From positions 1-5,425 of the forward strand of contig CAZVAD010000148.1 of assembly GCA_964624645.1 (NCBI GenBank): a DNA stretch of 5,425 bases, in the 5' to 3' direction. The notes below the pieces were generated by a model, which saw only the letters and a program-made list of their open reading frames with translations, searched no databases and was not told the DNA's origin. This DNA is from Mariniphaga sp964624645. Lineage in GTDB: Bacteria > Bacteroidota > Bacteroidia > Bacteroidales > Prolixibacteraceae. The translations under genes and the position numbers were made by a program. Below are positions 1-5,425 of this stretch, in pieces (positions within the stretch are counted from its first letter, which is position 1; each line of letters starts with the position of its first letter).

Positions 1-43
1 TTTTAACCCGAAGCCTTTTTTATAAACTATGAATTTTTTCCTG

Positions 44-589
44 TTATATGGCCACTATGAATTTCACATTGAATGAACCGGATTTGAGCTCTTTTGTAGA
101 GGTCTCATCGTCATTTTTGCAGGTTGCATTGAACGTGCCGGAAATTTTTTCATCGGTCAGTTCAGAAATTTTTAATTCCCCGGCAATTGTGTCGTCTCCC
201 CAGGGAGCTGTCCACTGTGTTATTTTTGGGGCCGTCGGGTTGGCCAGATCAATTTCAGTTTCAAGGTAACCAATTATTACACTGCCATTTCCTTTGCCAC
301 CAATCTGGTATGTACCGGGTTCGCCGATTCCTGTCAATGTGATTGTAATGGACTTGCTTGTCGTCCCCTCAGTACTGCCGACAACCGTGATAACTCTCCC
401 TTTGCCTACTGCAGCACTTGTTGCGTAAGTTACGCCCGGAATGGATGAAGATTTGAACTTCTTACCATCAACCATGGCCTCAATGACACCTTCCTTGCCA
501 CCGGCTCCTCCATCATCATCTTTTTTGCATCCCGAAAGGATAAAAAGCGAAAGAAGCATCATCAGAAAAGTTTGTTTAATAAACCGCAT
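44..589 (-). CDS. Small surface-type lipoprotein, DUF6252-like
   Basis: The gene encodes 181 residues and no enzymatic role is apparent. Residues 1-20 form a lipoprotein signal peptide: basic start (MRFIK), hydrophobic core, and lipobox Leu18-Ser-Gly-Cys21. Cys21 is followed by KKDDD, which resembles the Bacteroidota lipoprotein export signal that sends lipoproteins to the outer face of the outer membrane. After a Gly-rich linker (27-33) comes EAMVDGKKF (37-45). The rest is Thr/Ser/Gly-rich beta-strand-like sequence, including ITITLTGIGEPGTYQIG (81-97), ISGTFNATC (149-157) and a closing SGSFNVKF (170-177). This pattern (V-D-G-x-x-F early, G-x-Y midway, G-x-F twice near the end) matches my recollection of DUF6252-type lipoproteins of unknown function; the family name is a judgement from memory. 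The start is the only ATG that gives a full signal peptide. The gene is transcribed divergently from the phosphoesterase gene and nothing ties it functionally to it. Confidence 0.85.
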   Translation of the reverse strand: MRFIKQTFLMMLLSLFILSGCKKDDDGGAGGKEGVIEAMVDGKKFKSSSIPGVTYATSAAVGKGRVITVVGSTEGTTSKSITITLTGIGEPGTYQIGGKGNGSVIIGYLETEIDLANPTAPKITQWTAPWGDDTIAGELKISELTDEKISGTFNATCKNDDETSTKELKSGSFNVKFIVAI

Positions 590-648
590 AACGTTAAATT
601 TTAAAAATTAATAAAAAATAGATTAAGATGTTAATATCCCTTAAAACG

Positions 649-656
649 CAAATTTT
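649..656 (-). promoter_or_regulatory. Candidate -7 box for the lipoprotein gene
   Basis: Read on the minus strand this is AAAATTTG followed by CG, one mismatch from the Bacteroidota -7 consensus TAnnTTTG. It lies about 60 bp upstream of the lipoprotein start. A TTTC at 678-675, 18 bp further upstream, is a poor match to the -33 element TTTG. It is the only CAAA-containing site on the plus strand of this spacer, so it is the best minus-strand candidate, but the match is modest. Confidence 0.3.
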
Positions 657-680
657 ATTAATTTGTTTTTAGCTGAAATT

Positions 681-699
681 CATTTTTGATTAAAAAATG
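681..699. repeat. Inverted repeat in the divergent spacer
   Basis: CATTTTT (681-687) and AAAAATG (693-699) are perfect 7-bp complementary arms around the 5-bp loop GATTA. The dyad lies between the candidate minus-strand promoter (649-656) and the plus-strand motif (719-733), where a shared operator could act on both divergent genes. It is nearly all A/T and has no G/C-rich stem, so chance is a real alternative. It does not look like an intrinsic terminator for either gene. Confidence 0.3.
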
Positions 700-718
700 T
701 CTTTTCGGCGGGGAATTG

Positions 719-733
719 TTAATATTGTATTTG
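719..733 (+). promoter_or_regulatory. Shared upstream motif, copy 1 (before the phosphoesterase gene)
   Basis: TTAATATTGTATTTG matches copy 3 (5272-5286) at 14 of 15 positions and copy 2 (2760-2774) at 13 of 15. It ends 79 bp before the start at 813. Its last eight bases, TGTATTTG, differ from the Bacteroidota -7 box TAnnTTTG only at the second position, so it may be a promoter core. No good TTTG -33 element is seen at the expected distance, so a regulator site is an equally good reading. Confidence 0.4.
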
Positions 734-812
734 TTTTTGAGAATTATATGAAAAGTTCCGGCTTTTTCGTCTGCAATGAATTAGGTATCGAACTTATCTT
801 TAAATAATTACC

Positions 813-2663
813 ATGAAGAAAATATTTTTTTACTTTTTATTTACGTTTTTTGCATTCAGCGCTGTTGCTCAAAATTTTCCCCAGCGCGAGAATACACACC
901 GGCTGATGTGCTATAACATCCACCACGGGGAGGGAATGGATGAAAGAATGGATATTGAGCGGATCAGCAACCTGATTCTCAAAATAAATCCCGAAGTTGT
1001 CGGGTTGCAGGAAATTGACAGTGTGGTCAACCGAAGTGGCAATATCGATATAATGAAACTGTTTGCCGAACAGACCGGGATGTATGCAACTTTTGGTTTT
1101 TCCATCTATCACGATGGCGGAAAGTATGGCAACGGAATGCTGACCCGCGAAAAACCTGTGGGTGTGCGGAAAATTGCCCTTCCGGGGGCATCCGAAGCCC
1201 GCACGGCGCTGATGGTTGAGCTTGAAAAGTATGTGGTTGTCAACACCCATTTGTCGCTCACCAATGAAGAGCGGCTGGAATCGGTCAAAATAATAACGGA
1301 GGCGGTAAAGGATTATGATAAACCCGTATTTCTGATGGGCGATCTGAATGCAAGACCCGAATCTGAGCCTATTCAGTATCTGCTGAATGACTGGCAAATT
1401 CTGTCCGATCCGAAGGCGCCCACTTTTCCGTCCGGCGAACCGAAAATAACCATTGATTATGTTTTGGGATACAAGGGGAAAGGGGAGACCTATGCCAGGT
1501 TTGGGGCGCATGTGATTGAAGAAAAAATCGCATCCGATCACCGGCCGTTATTTGTGGATGTTCGTCTGAAAACGCCTGCATCGGAAGTAATGCGCACGAT
1601 TCCCTACCTTCAGAATCCCGGAACCACCGAAATGACGGTCATGTGGCTCACCAATGTGCCTGCCCGGAGCTGGGTGGAATACGGCACGGACCCGGGTAAT
1701 TTAAAACGTGCCCGCACCTTTCTGGAAGGGGAGATGGTGGCAAACAATAAAATCAACAGCATTCGCCTGACGGGACTGACCCCCGGAACAAAATATTACT
1801 ACCGCGCGGTTTCGCAGGAGATTACAAGATATTCGAGCTACTATAAAGAGTTTGGGGATACGGTCAAAACCGAATTGAAATCGTTCACCACATGGAGCGA
1901 TGAAATTCGTGATTTCCGGGTGATTGTCTATAATGATATTCACAGCAACATGGCCATGTTTGACAAACTGCACGCACTGGTGGAAGACAAAACCTATGAT
2001 CTGGTTATTTTTAACGGCGACTGTTTCGATGATGTGGAAGTTGAAAATGACATTGTCGGGCGTTTGCAAACCTATACGCCGCGTATTAAAAGTGATGAAA
2101 TTCCTTCCATTTTCATGCGGGGCAACCATGAAACCCGTGGCGAATATTCGCCGCTGCTGTGGAATTATCTTGGAAGAATGGGTGGACGTTCCTTTGGCGC
2201 TTTCTCCCTGGGCGATACGCGGTTTGTGCTTCTGGATTGCGGAGAAGACAAACCCGATGACTTCTGGGTATATTACGATATGAATGATTTCACGCAGCAC
2301 CGTTTTGATCAGGTTGATTTTCTGAAGCAAGAGCTGAAAAACAAAGCATTTAAAAAAGCAAAAAAGCGTATTCTGATTCATCATATTCCGCTTTTCGGGA
2401 AGAATCTGGATAAATACACCCCTTGCTCGGAGCTGTGGATTCCCGTTCTGGAGAAAGCACCTTTCAACGTGTCGCTCAATGCGCACACCCACCGCCATGA
2501 GGTGATTGAAAAAGGGGAAGCAGGCAATAATTTTCCGGTTGTCATAGGCGGAGGCAACAGAGAACCACACGGAACGGTGATGGTTCTTGAAAAAAAGGGA
2601 GGGGCGCTCAGACTGGAAGTGTTCAATGCTGCCGGGGAGAAATTGGTGGACAGGGAAATTTAA
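813..2663 (+). CDS. Secreted EEP nuclease/phosphatase fused to calcineurin-like phosphoesterase
   Basis: The 616-residue protein carries two metal-dependent phosphoesterase domains. Residues 1-19 are a signal peptide ending AVA before Gln20. Residues about 29-252 form an EEP (DNase I/sphingomyelinase-like) domain with a full motif set: Asn35, the metal ligand Glu67 in GLQEID, Asn107, NTHLS (144-148), GDLN (176-179), Ile-Asp215 and SDH (241-243). Residues about 262-360 resemble the Fn3-like N-terminal domain of purple acid phosphatases (VEYGTDP, then LTGLTPGTKYYYR). Residues about 367-595 are a calcineurin-like domain: Asp375-Ile-His377, Gly-Asp403, GNHE (437-440), His524 before Ile-Pro, and AHTH (557-560). 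Both active sites look intact. Phosphodiester or phosphomonoester hydrolysis outside the cytoplasm is a family-level inference; nucleic acid, phospholipid and sugar phosphate are all possible substrates. The start follows an A/T-rich leader without Shine-Dalgarno and gives a complete signal peptide. The next gene starts 154 bp downstream on the same strand. No C-terminal sorting domain is seen. Confidence 0.93.
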   Translation: MKKIFFYFLFTFFAFSAVAQNFPQRENTHRLMCYNIHHGEGMDERMDIERISNLILKINPEVVGLQEIDSVVNRSGNIDIMKLFAEQTGMYATFGFSIYHDGGKYGNGMLTREKPVGVRKIALPGASEARTALMVELEKYVVVNTHLSLTNEERLESVKIITEAVKDYDKPVFLMGDLNARPESEPIQYLLNDWQILSDPKAPTFPSGEPKITIDYVLGYKGKGETYARFGAHVIEEKIASDHRPLFVDVRLKTPASEVMRTIPYLQNPGTTEMTVMWLTNVPARSWVEYGTDPGNLKRARTFLEGEMVANNKINSIRLTGLTPGTKYYYRAVSQEITRYSSYYKEFGDTVKTELKSFTTWSDEIRDFRVIVYNDIHSNMAMFDKLHALVEDKTYDLVIFNGDCFDDVEVENDIVGRLQTYTPRIKSDEIPSIFMRGNHETRGEYSPLLWNYLGRMGGRSFGAFSLGDTRFVLLDCGEDKPDDFWVYYDMNDFTQHRFDQVDFLKQELKNKAFKKAKKRILIHHIPLFGKNLDKYTPCSELWIPVLEKAPFNVSLNAHTHRHEVIEKGEAGNNFPVVIGGGNREPHGTVMVLEKKGGALRLEVFNAAGEKLVDREI

Positions 2664-2744
2664 TCTGCCGGATAAACGGACGTTCTCTGTTCTGTCCTTC
2701 ATAAGTTACAGGCTTGTTTTCTATATTTATCAGTCAATTTCTGT

Positions 2745-2793
2745 GAATACTGCGGAATATTAAAATTGTATTTTCGCCGGGAAATAAATATTC
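2745..2793. repeat. GAATAyT direct and inverted repeats before the propeller gene
   Basis: GAATACT (2745-2751) and GAATATT (2755-2761) are direct copies offset by exactly 10 bp, about one helical turn. An inverted copy, AATATTC, lies at 2787-2793 and is the perfect complement of the second. In addition, GTGAATA (2743-2749) pairs with TATTCAC (2789-2795). The copies flank the shared motif at 2760-2774, an arrangement like that of a regulator-binding region. The spacer is A/T-rich and the units are short, so confidence is low. Confidence 0.3.
2760..2774 (+). promoter_or_regulatory. Shared upstream motif, copy 2 (before the propeller gene)
   Basis: TTAAAATTGTATTTT matches copy 1 at 13 of 15 positions, without gaps. 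It ends 43 bp before the start at 2818. An overlapping octamer, TATTTTCG (2769-2776), has one mismatch to the -7 consensus TAnnTTTG and would give a leader of roughly 35 nt. A promoter here would make the propeller gene independently transcribed. No clear terminator separates it from the gene before, so read-through is also possible. Confidence 0.35.
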
Positions 2794-2817
2794 ACTTAAT
2801 ACTTAAAATGATTGATT

Positions 2818-5139
2818 ATGAACATCACAACAAGAATTTTTTCTGTATTTCTACTGATATGCTTAGTAGCATTTAATAATTTGTCGGCACAAAATGCTTA
2901 CAACTCACAAAAAAGGAACTGGAAACCGATTGAGGATAAGGAATATCTTCAGGAAATAGCCATAAAAATTCCAACCGAAAGTCCGGTGACTTCGGTTGCG
3001 TTTTATCAGGGAACTTGCCTTGCCGTAATGGATGGTAAAGTGTATTCTTTGGATGAAAAAGTTCTGACAGAAGATAAAAAAGCGCCGGCCAATGTTATCC
3101 GGCTCTTGAGCGAACAGGACAGGGTGTGGGCAACCACCTCCGATGGATTATTTGAATACCGGAATGGTGGCTGGAATAAAGTGGACGACCGGGTTTTTGT
3201 GGATATGTGCGTTCATTTTGATCAGGTTCATGCTGCCACACGCGAAGAAATTTTCAAACTTGAAAATAACCGGTTTGTAACCACCAAGCCTGCAGATGGA
3301 TACCACAACAGCGACATCACCATGCTCATGGAAGATGGTTCGCAGGTTCATGCCTACCCGGTGAGGCTCGGCCCGATTGACCGGATTGTATCCTACAGCG
3401 GAACTCTCTATGTGCTTCGTCCCGGAAAACTTGTCCTTTTTGACGGAAAAATTGTCAACGATGATTTTATTGATTGGGGACACCTGCCTTCTTCAAAAAC
3501 CAACGACATGCTCAGTATGGGAAACCGTGTTTATATCGGTACCGACAGAGGACTTGCCGAGTTGCGGGGCGCTGCGCTGACGTCGGTTAAAGGTACTGAC
3601 GGCCTGCCTGTTGAGCAAACCACATGCTTGTCTAAGGGATTTGATGAGGATTTGTGGGTCGGAACCGAACGGGGTGCCGTCCGCATGACAAAGGATGCTG
3701 AGTTTCATTATTTTGGAGAAGGAATGTGGCTTCCAAACCAAAAAGTGAATGAAATTGCTGTGGGCGGAAAGGATGTTTTTGTGGCTACAGATGGCGGGGT
3801 CGGAATCATTAAATATGAACCTTTCACCTTGTATAAGAAAGCGCTATGGATGGAAAAACATACGAATGAGTGGGGCTACAAGCGTATGGGTTTTATTCAC
3901 TATCTCTATAAAAAAGACGGGAAATGGACCAGGGAAATAACCGACAATGACGGCAGTCATGTGGCTCCCTATCTGGTTGCCATGTGCTATAAATATATTG
4001 TTACAGGTGATCCGGCGGCACGCGCCGAAGCGGTGGACGCCTTTAAATCCATGGTCTGGCTGAATACGATCACAGAAAAGGAAGGGTATATTGCCCGTTC
4101 CATCTGGTCAGTTTTCGGGGATGATGATGAGCGGGGAACAACCGGTTCGGGAGGCCTTCCTGCAAAATGGCATCCAACAGCAGACGGAAAATGGCAATGG
4201 AAAGGGGATACTTCAAGCGATGAAGTAACTTCGCATTTCTATGCTGTCTCAATTTTTCATGATCTGGTGGCAGAAGGAAAAGAAAAGGAAGTGGCAAAGG
4301 AGCACCTGCGGAAAATGGCTTCCTATATTATTGATTGCGACTGGACCATGCATGACCTCGATGGAAAACCCACCCGTTGGGCGCGCTGGAATCCGGAATA
4401 CCTGTTGCGCCCTTATGGATATGCAGATCGCGGGTTAAACGGGCTCGAAGCGCTTTCGTATATGCAGGCTGCCATTACTGCCACCGGAGAGCAAAAGTTC
4501 AGGGAGGGTTATCAGCAGCTTATTGACTGGGGCTATCCGGAAAATACCATCCGGCAGAAAAATACTTTTCCGCCCGAAACCATTGCACCGTGGGATGACG
4601 ATCTGGCTTACATGAGTTATTACACCCTGCTGCGCTATGAGCAAGACCCTGTGCTGAGGTCGGTTTACCTGCGGAGTCTGGAAAGGTCGTGGGCAGTGAA
4701 GCGCCTTGATAACCTCCCCTGGTACAGTTTTACTTACGGAACGCTCTCCGGGAATGACGGGGATTATGAAAATGCAGTGAAATTCCTTCGCGAATGGGTG
4801 CTGGATTGTCGCAACAACAACTATTACAACTCTCATCGTAATGACCTCTTTATTGAGCCGGGCTACACTTCCTACGATGGAACAATCAAGGCATTCTCGC
4901 CACGGGAAATATTTACTGACGGAGAGGGGAGAAGGGTGGAAGCGATTGATGGAAATCGCGGCGGAAACAGCGCTAAACCGCCTGTCGGCTTTATGCGTGA
5001 ATACTGGATGGGGCGTTATTATGATATTATCAAAGCTCCCGAAAATACGGATGTGGACTTAGATTCGGTGCCCGATGTGATGGGAGGAGAAACCGGCGCA
5101 AGTCCTTACACCGGAACCCCGCGACCTGAAATCTTTTAA
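2818..5139 (+). CDS. Secreted beta-propeller plus six-hairpin-glycosidase-like protein
   Basis: I prefer the ATG at 2818 (773 residues). The TTG at 2812 would add only two residues, and the ATG puts a normal signal peptide first (MNITTR, hydrophobic core, cut near Ala24-Gln25). Residues about 55-340 hold about seven propeller-like strand repeats, beginning near residues 68, 103, 137, 196, 238, 279 and 320. The clearest are VYIGTDRGLAEL, LWVGTERGAVRM and VFVATDGGVGII, like the sensor-type 'regulator propeller' repeats of Bacteroidota. Residues about 345-740 are mainly helical, with hairpin-like units such as MCYKYIVTGDPAARAEA and repeated Trp/Tyr/Asp clusters, resembling alpha/alpha six-hairpin glycosidases. 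Candidate acidic residues are Asp376/Asp378 (TDNDG), Asp464/Asp468/Glu469, Asp513/Asp515 and Asp593-595. I cannot assign a glycoside hydrolase family or say which residues are catalytic. No histidine kinase or DNA-binding domain follows the propeller, so it is not a hybrid two-component sensor. It probably acts in the periplasm or outside the cell on a glycan; this is inference. Confidence 0.88.
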   Translation: MNITTRIFSVFLLICLVAFNNLSAQNAYNSQKRNWKPIEDKEYLQEIAIKIPTESPVTSVAFYQGTCLAVMDGKVYSLDEKVLTEDKKAPANVIRLLSEQDRVWATTSDGLFEYRNGGWNKVDDRVFVDMCVHFDQVHAATREEIFKLENNRFVTTKPADGYHNSDITMLMEDGSQVHAYPVRLGPIDRIVSYSGTLYVLRPGKLVLFDGKIVNDDFIDWGHLPSSKTNDMLSMGNRVYIGTDRGLAELRGAALTSVKGTDGLPVEQTTCLSKGFDEDLWVGTERGAVRMTKDAEFHYFGEGMWLPNQKVNEIAVGGKDVFVATDGGVGIIKYEPFTLYKKALWMEKHTNEWGYKRMGFIHYLYKKDGKWTREITDNDGSHVAPYLVAMCYKYIVTGDPAARAEAVDAFKSMVWLNTITEKEGYIARSIWSVFGDDDERGTTGSGGLPAKWHPTADGKWQWKGDTSSDEVTSHFYAVSIFHDLVAEGKEKEVAKEHLRKMASYIIDCDWTMHDLDGKPTRWARWNPEYLLRPYGYADRGLNGLEALSYMQAAITATGEQKFREGYQQLIDWGYPENTIRQKNTFPPETIAPWDDDLAYMSYYTLLRYEQDPVLRSVYLRSLERSWAVKRLDNLPWYSFTYGTLSGNDGDYENAVKFLREWVLDCRNNNYYNSHRNDLFIEPGYTSYDGTIKAFSPREIFTDGEGRRVEAIDGNRGGNSAKPPVGFMREYWMGRYYDIIKAPENTDVDLDSVPDVMGGETGASPYTGTPRPEIF

Positions 5140-5189
5140 CCAAAGAGAAAAACTGTGGGTTTGAATAGTTTGAAAGTGAGACATGAGAT

Positions 5190-5232
5190 TTACGTCTTTG
5201 TATTCTATACTCTGTACTTACTACTCAGTATC
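5190..5232. repeat. Degenerate short-period TAC/TCT-rich stretch
   Basis: The stretch just after the propeller gene is a loose run of pyrimidine-rich words built on TGTA, TATAC, TGTAC, TACTAC and AGTAT. It also holds a 5-bp inverted repeat, ATACT (5207-5211) with AGTAT (5227-5231). It differs from the A/T homopolymer-rich sequence after it. It resembles the degenerate intergenic repeats of short TCTTGTATC-like words that I recall from some Bacteroidota genomes, but the unit is not exact. No coding sequence or clear terminator is seen in it. Confidence 0.25.
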
Positions 5233-5270
5233 CAATCAAACAAATGTTTTAAATTCGTTTCTTTGATTTA

Positions 5271-5286
5271 GTTAATACTGTATTTG
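5271..5286 (+). promoter_or_regulatory. Shared upstream motif, copy 3 (before the partial gene)
   Basis: GTTAATACTGTATTTG matches the sequence at 718-733 at 15 of 16 positions. The core AATAC-T-GTATT (5274-5284) is a perfect odd dyad, the cleanest of the three copies, which favours binding of a dimeric regulator. A further shared word, ATGAAAAGT, follows both this copy (5297-5305) and copy 1 (748-756) at similar but not identical distances. It ends 123 bp before the start at 5410. Confidence 0.4.
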
Positions 5287-5336
5287 AAAAATATTCATGA
5301 AAAGTCTTTTTTCTCTTCTTGAAACTATTTTTTGAT

Positions 5337-5344
5337 TAAATTTG
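5337..5344 (+). promoter_or_regulatory. Bacteroidota-type -7 promoter box
   Basis: TAAATTTG followed by C is a perfect match to the TAnnTTTG(C) -7 consensus of the Bacteroidota primary sigma factor. It is 65 bp upstream of the start at 5410. The -33 TTTG element is weak: only TTTC (5310-5313) at 23 bp or CTTG (5318-5321) at 15 bp is nearby. It is the best promoter match in the window and supports a real gene starting at 5410. Confidence 0.5.
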
Positions 5345-5409
5345 CGCGTTGATTTTTTTCATGTATAAATGAGTAATTGATAATATTTCTAATACAAAAA
5401 AATATAATT

Positions 5410-5425
5410 ATGAAAATTACAAGAG
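5410..5425 (+). CDS. Start of a further gene, cut by the window edge
   Basis: The ATG at 5410 opens a frame reading Met-Lys-Ile-Thr-Arg up to the window end. It follows an A/T-rich leader without Shine-Dalgarno and a perfect -7 box 65 bp upstream. The basic N-terminus would suit the start of a signal peptide, which would fit the exported proteins before it. Five codons are too few to name a product, so it is unidentified. Confidence 0.5.

Noticed and set aside
1..43. Possible terminator for the lipoprotein gene, with a TTCG tetraloop-like word on the minus strand
   Set aside because: Beyond the closing C-G pair the flanking bases (GG opposite GG) do not pair, so no stem forms.
837..1541. A 234-codon minus-strand open frame antisense to the EEP domain
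   Set aside because: It overlaps clear EEP motifs on the other strand and its translation shows no family pattern.
2648..2697. GGACAG and CTGTCC inverted repeat around the stop codon of the phosphoesterase gene, a possible terminator
   Set aside because: The arms are 6 bp with a 38-bp loop and no T-run follows, so it is not a credible intrinsic terminator.
1701..2702. A 333-codon minus-strand open frame antisense to the phosphoesterase gene
   Set aside because: It lies almost entirely over the fusion gene's Fn3 and calcineurin-like domains, its translation has no recognisable motif or signal peptide, and the plus-strand frame carries complete family motifs.
2664..2817. The phosphoesterase and propeller genes as a tight operon
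   Set aside because: The 154-bp gap has its own promoter-like and repeat elements. Co-transcription is possible but cannot be claimed from the sequence.
2808..2876. A short frame starting at the ATG at 2808 and overlapping the propeller gene start, 22 codons, a possible leader peptide
   Set aside because: It is out of frame, has no ribosome-binding support or codon pattern, and most of it is simply the signal-peptide coding region read in another frame.
5149..5170. AAACT/AGTTT pair after the propeller gene, a possible terminator
   Set aside because: The 5-bp A/T-rich stem is too weak and lacks a following T-run.

Overview
The window looks like chromosomal DNA from a Bacteroidota bacterium, probably in or near the Bacteroidales/Marinilabiliales. 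The evidence is secretory signal peptides ending in Ala-Gln-Asn, a lipoprotein whose Cys is followed by Lys-Lys-Asp-Asp-Asp, A/T-rich leaders without Shine-Dalgarno sequences, and a TAnnTTTG-type -7 promoter box. Assignment below phylum level is inference.

Layout: a small lipoprotein gene lies on the minus strand (44-589). A 223-bp divergent spacer (590-812) separates it from two large plus-strand genes. The first (813-2663) encodes a secreted protein joining two unrelated metal-dependent phosphoesterases. It has an N-terminal endonuclease/exonuclease/phosphatase (EEP) domain, an Fn3-like domain of the purple-acid-phosphatase N-terminal type, and a C-terminal calcineurin-like metallophosphoesterase. 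After a 154-bp gap, the second gene (2818-5139) encodes a secreted protein with about seven beta-propeller-like repeats followed by a helical domain resembling six-hairpin (alpha/alpha-barrel) glycosidases. A 270-bp A/T-rich spacer follows, and the first codons of another plus-strand gene begin at 5410 and run off the window.

All mature products are predicted to act outside the cytoplasm: surface lipoprotein, phosphoesterase, and propeller/hydrolase-like protein. A joint role in breaking down an external phosphorylated or glycosidic substrate is plausible, but no substrate can be read from the sequence. No mobile element, CRISPR array, tRNA or rRNA is visible.

The best candidates for something new are the double-phosphoesterase fusion, the propeller/helical-barrel protein, and a 15-bp motif close to TTAAwAyTGTATTTk that occurs once upstream of each of the three plus-strand starts. 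The motif suggests shared regulation or a shared promoter form.
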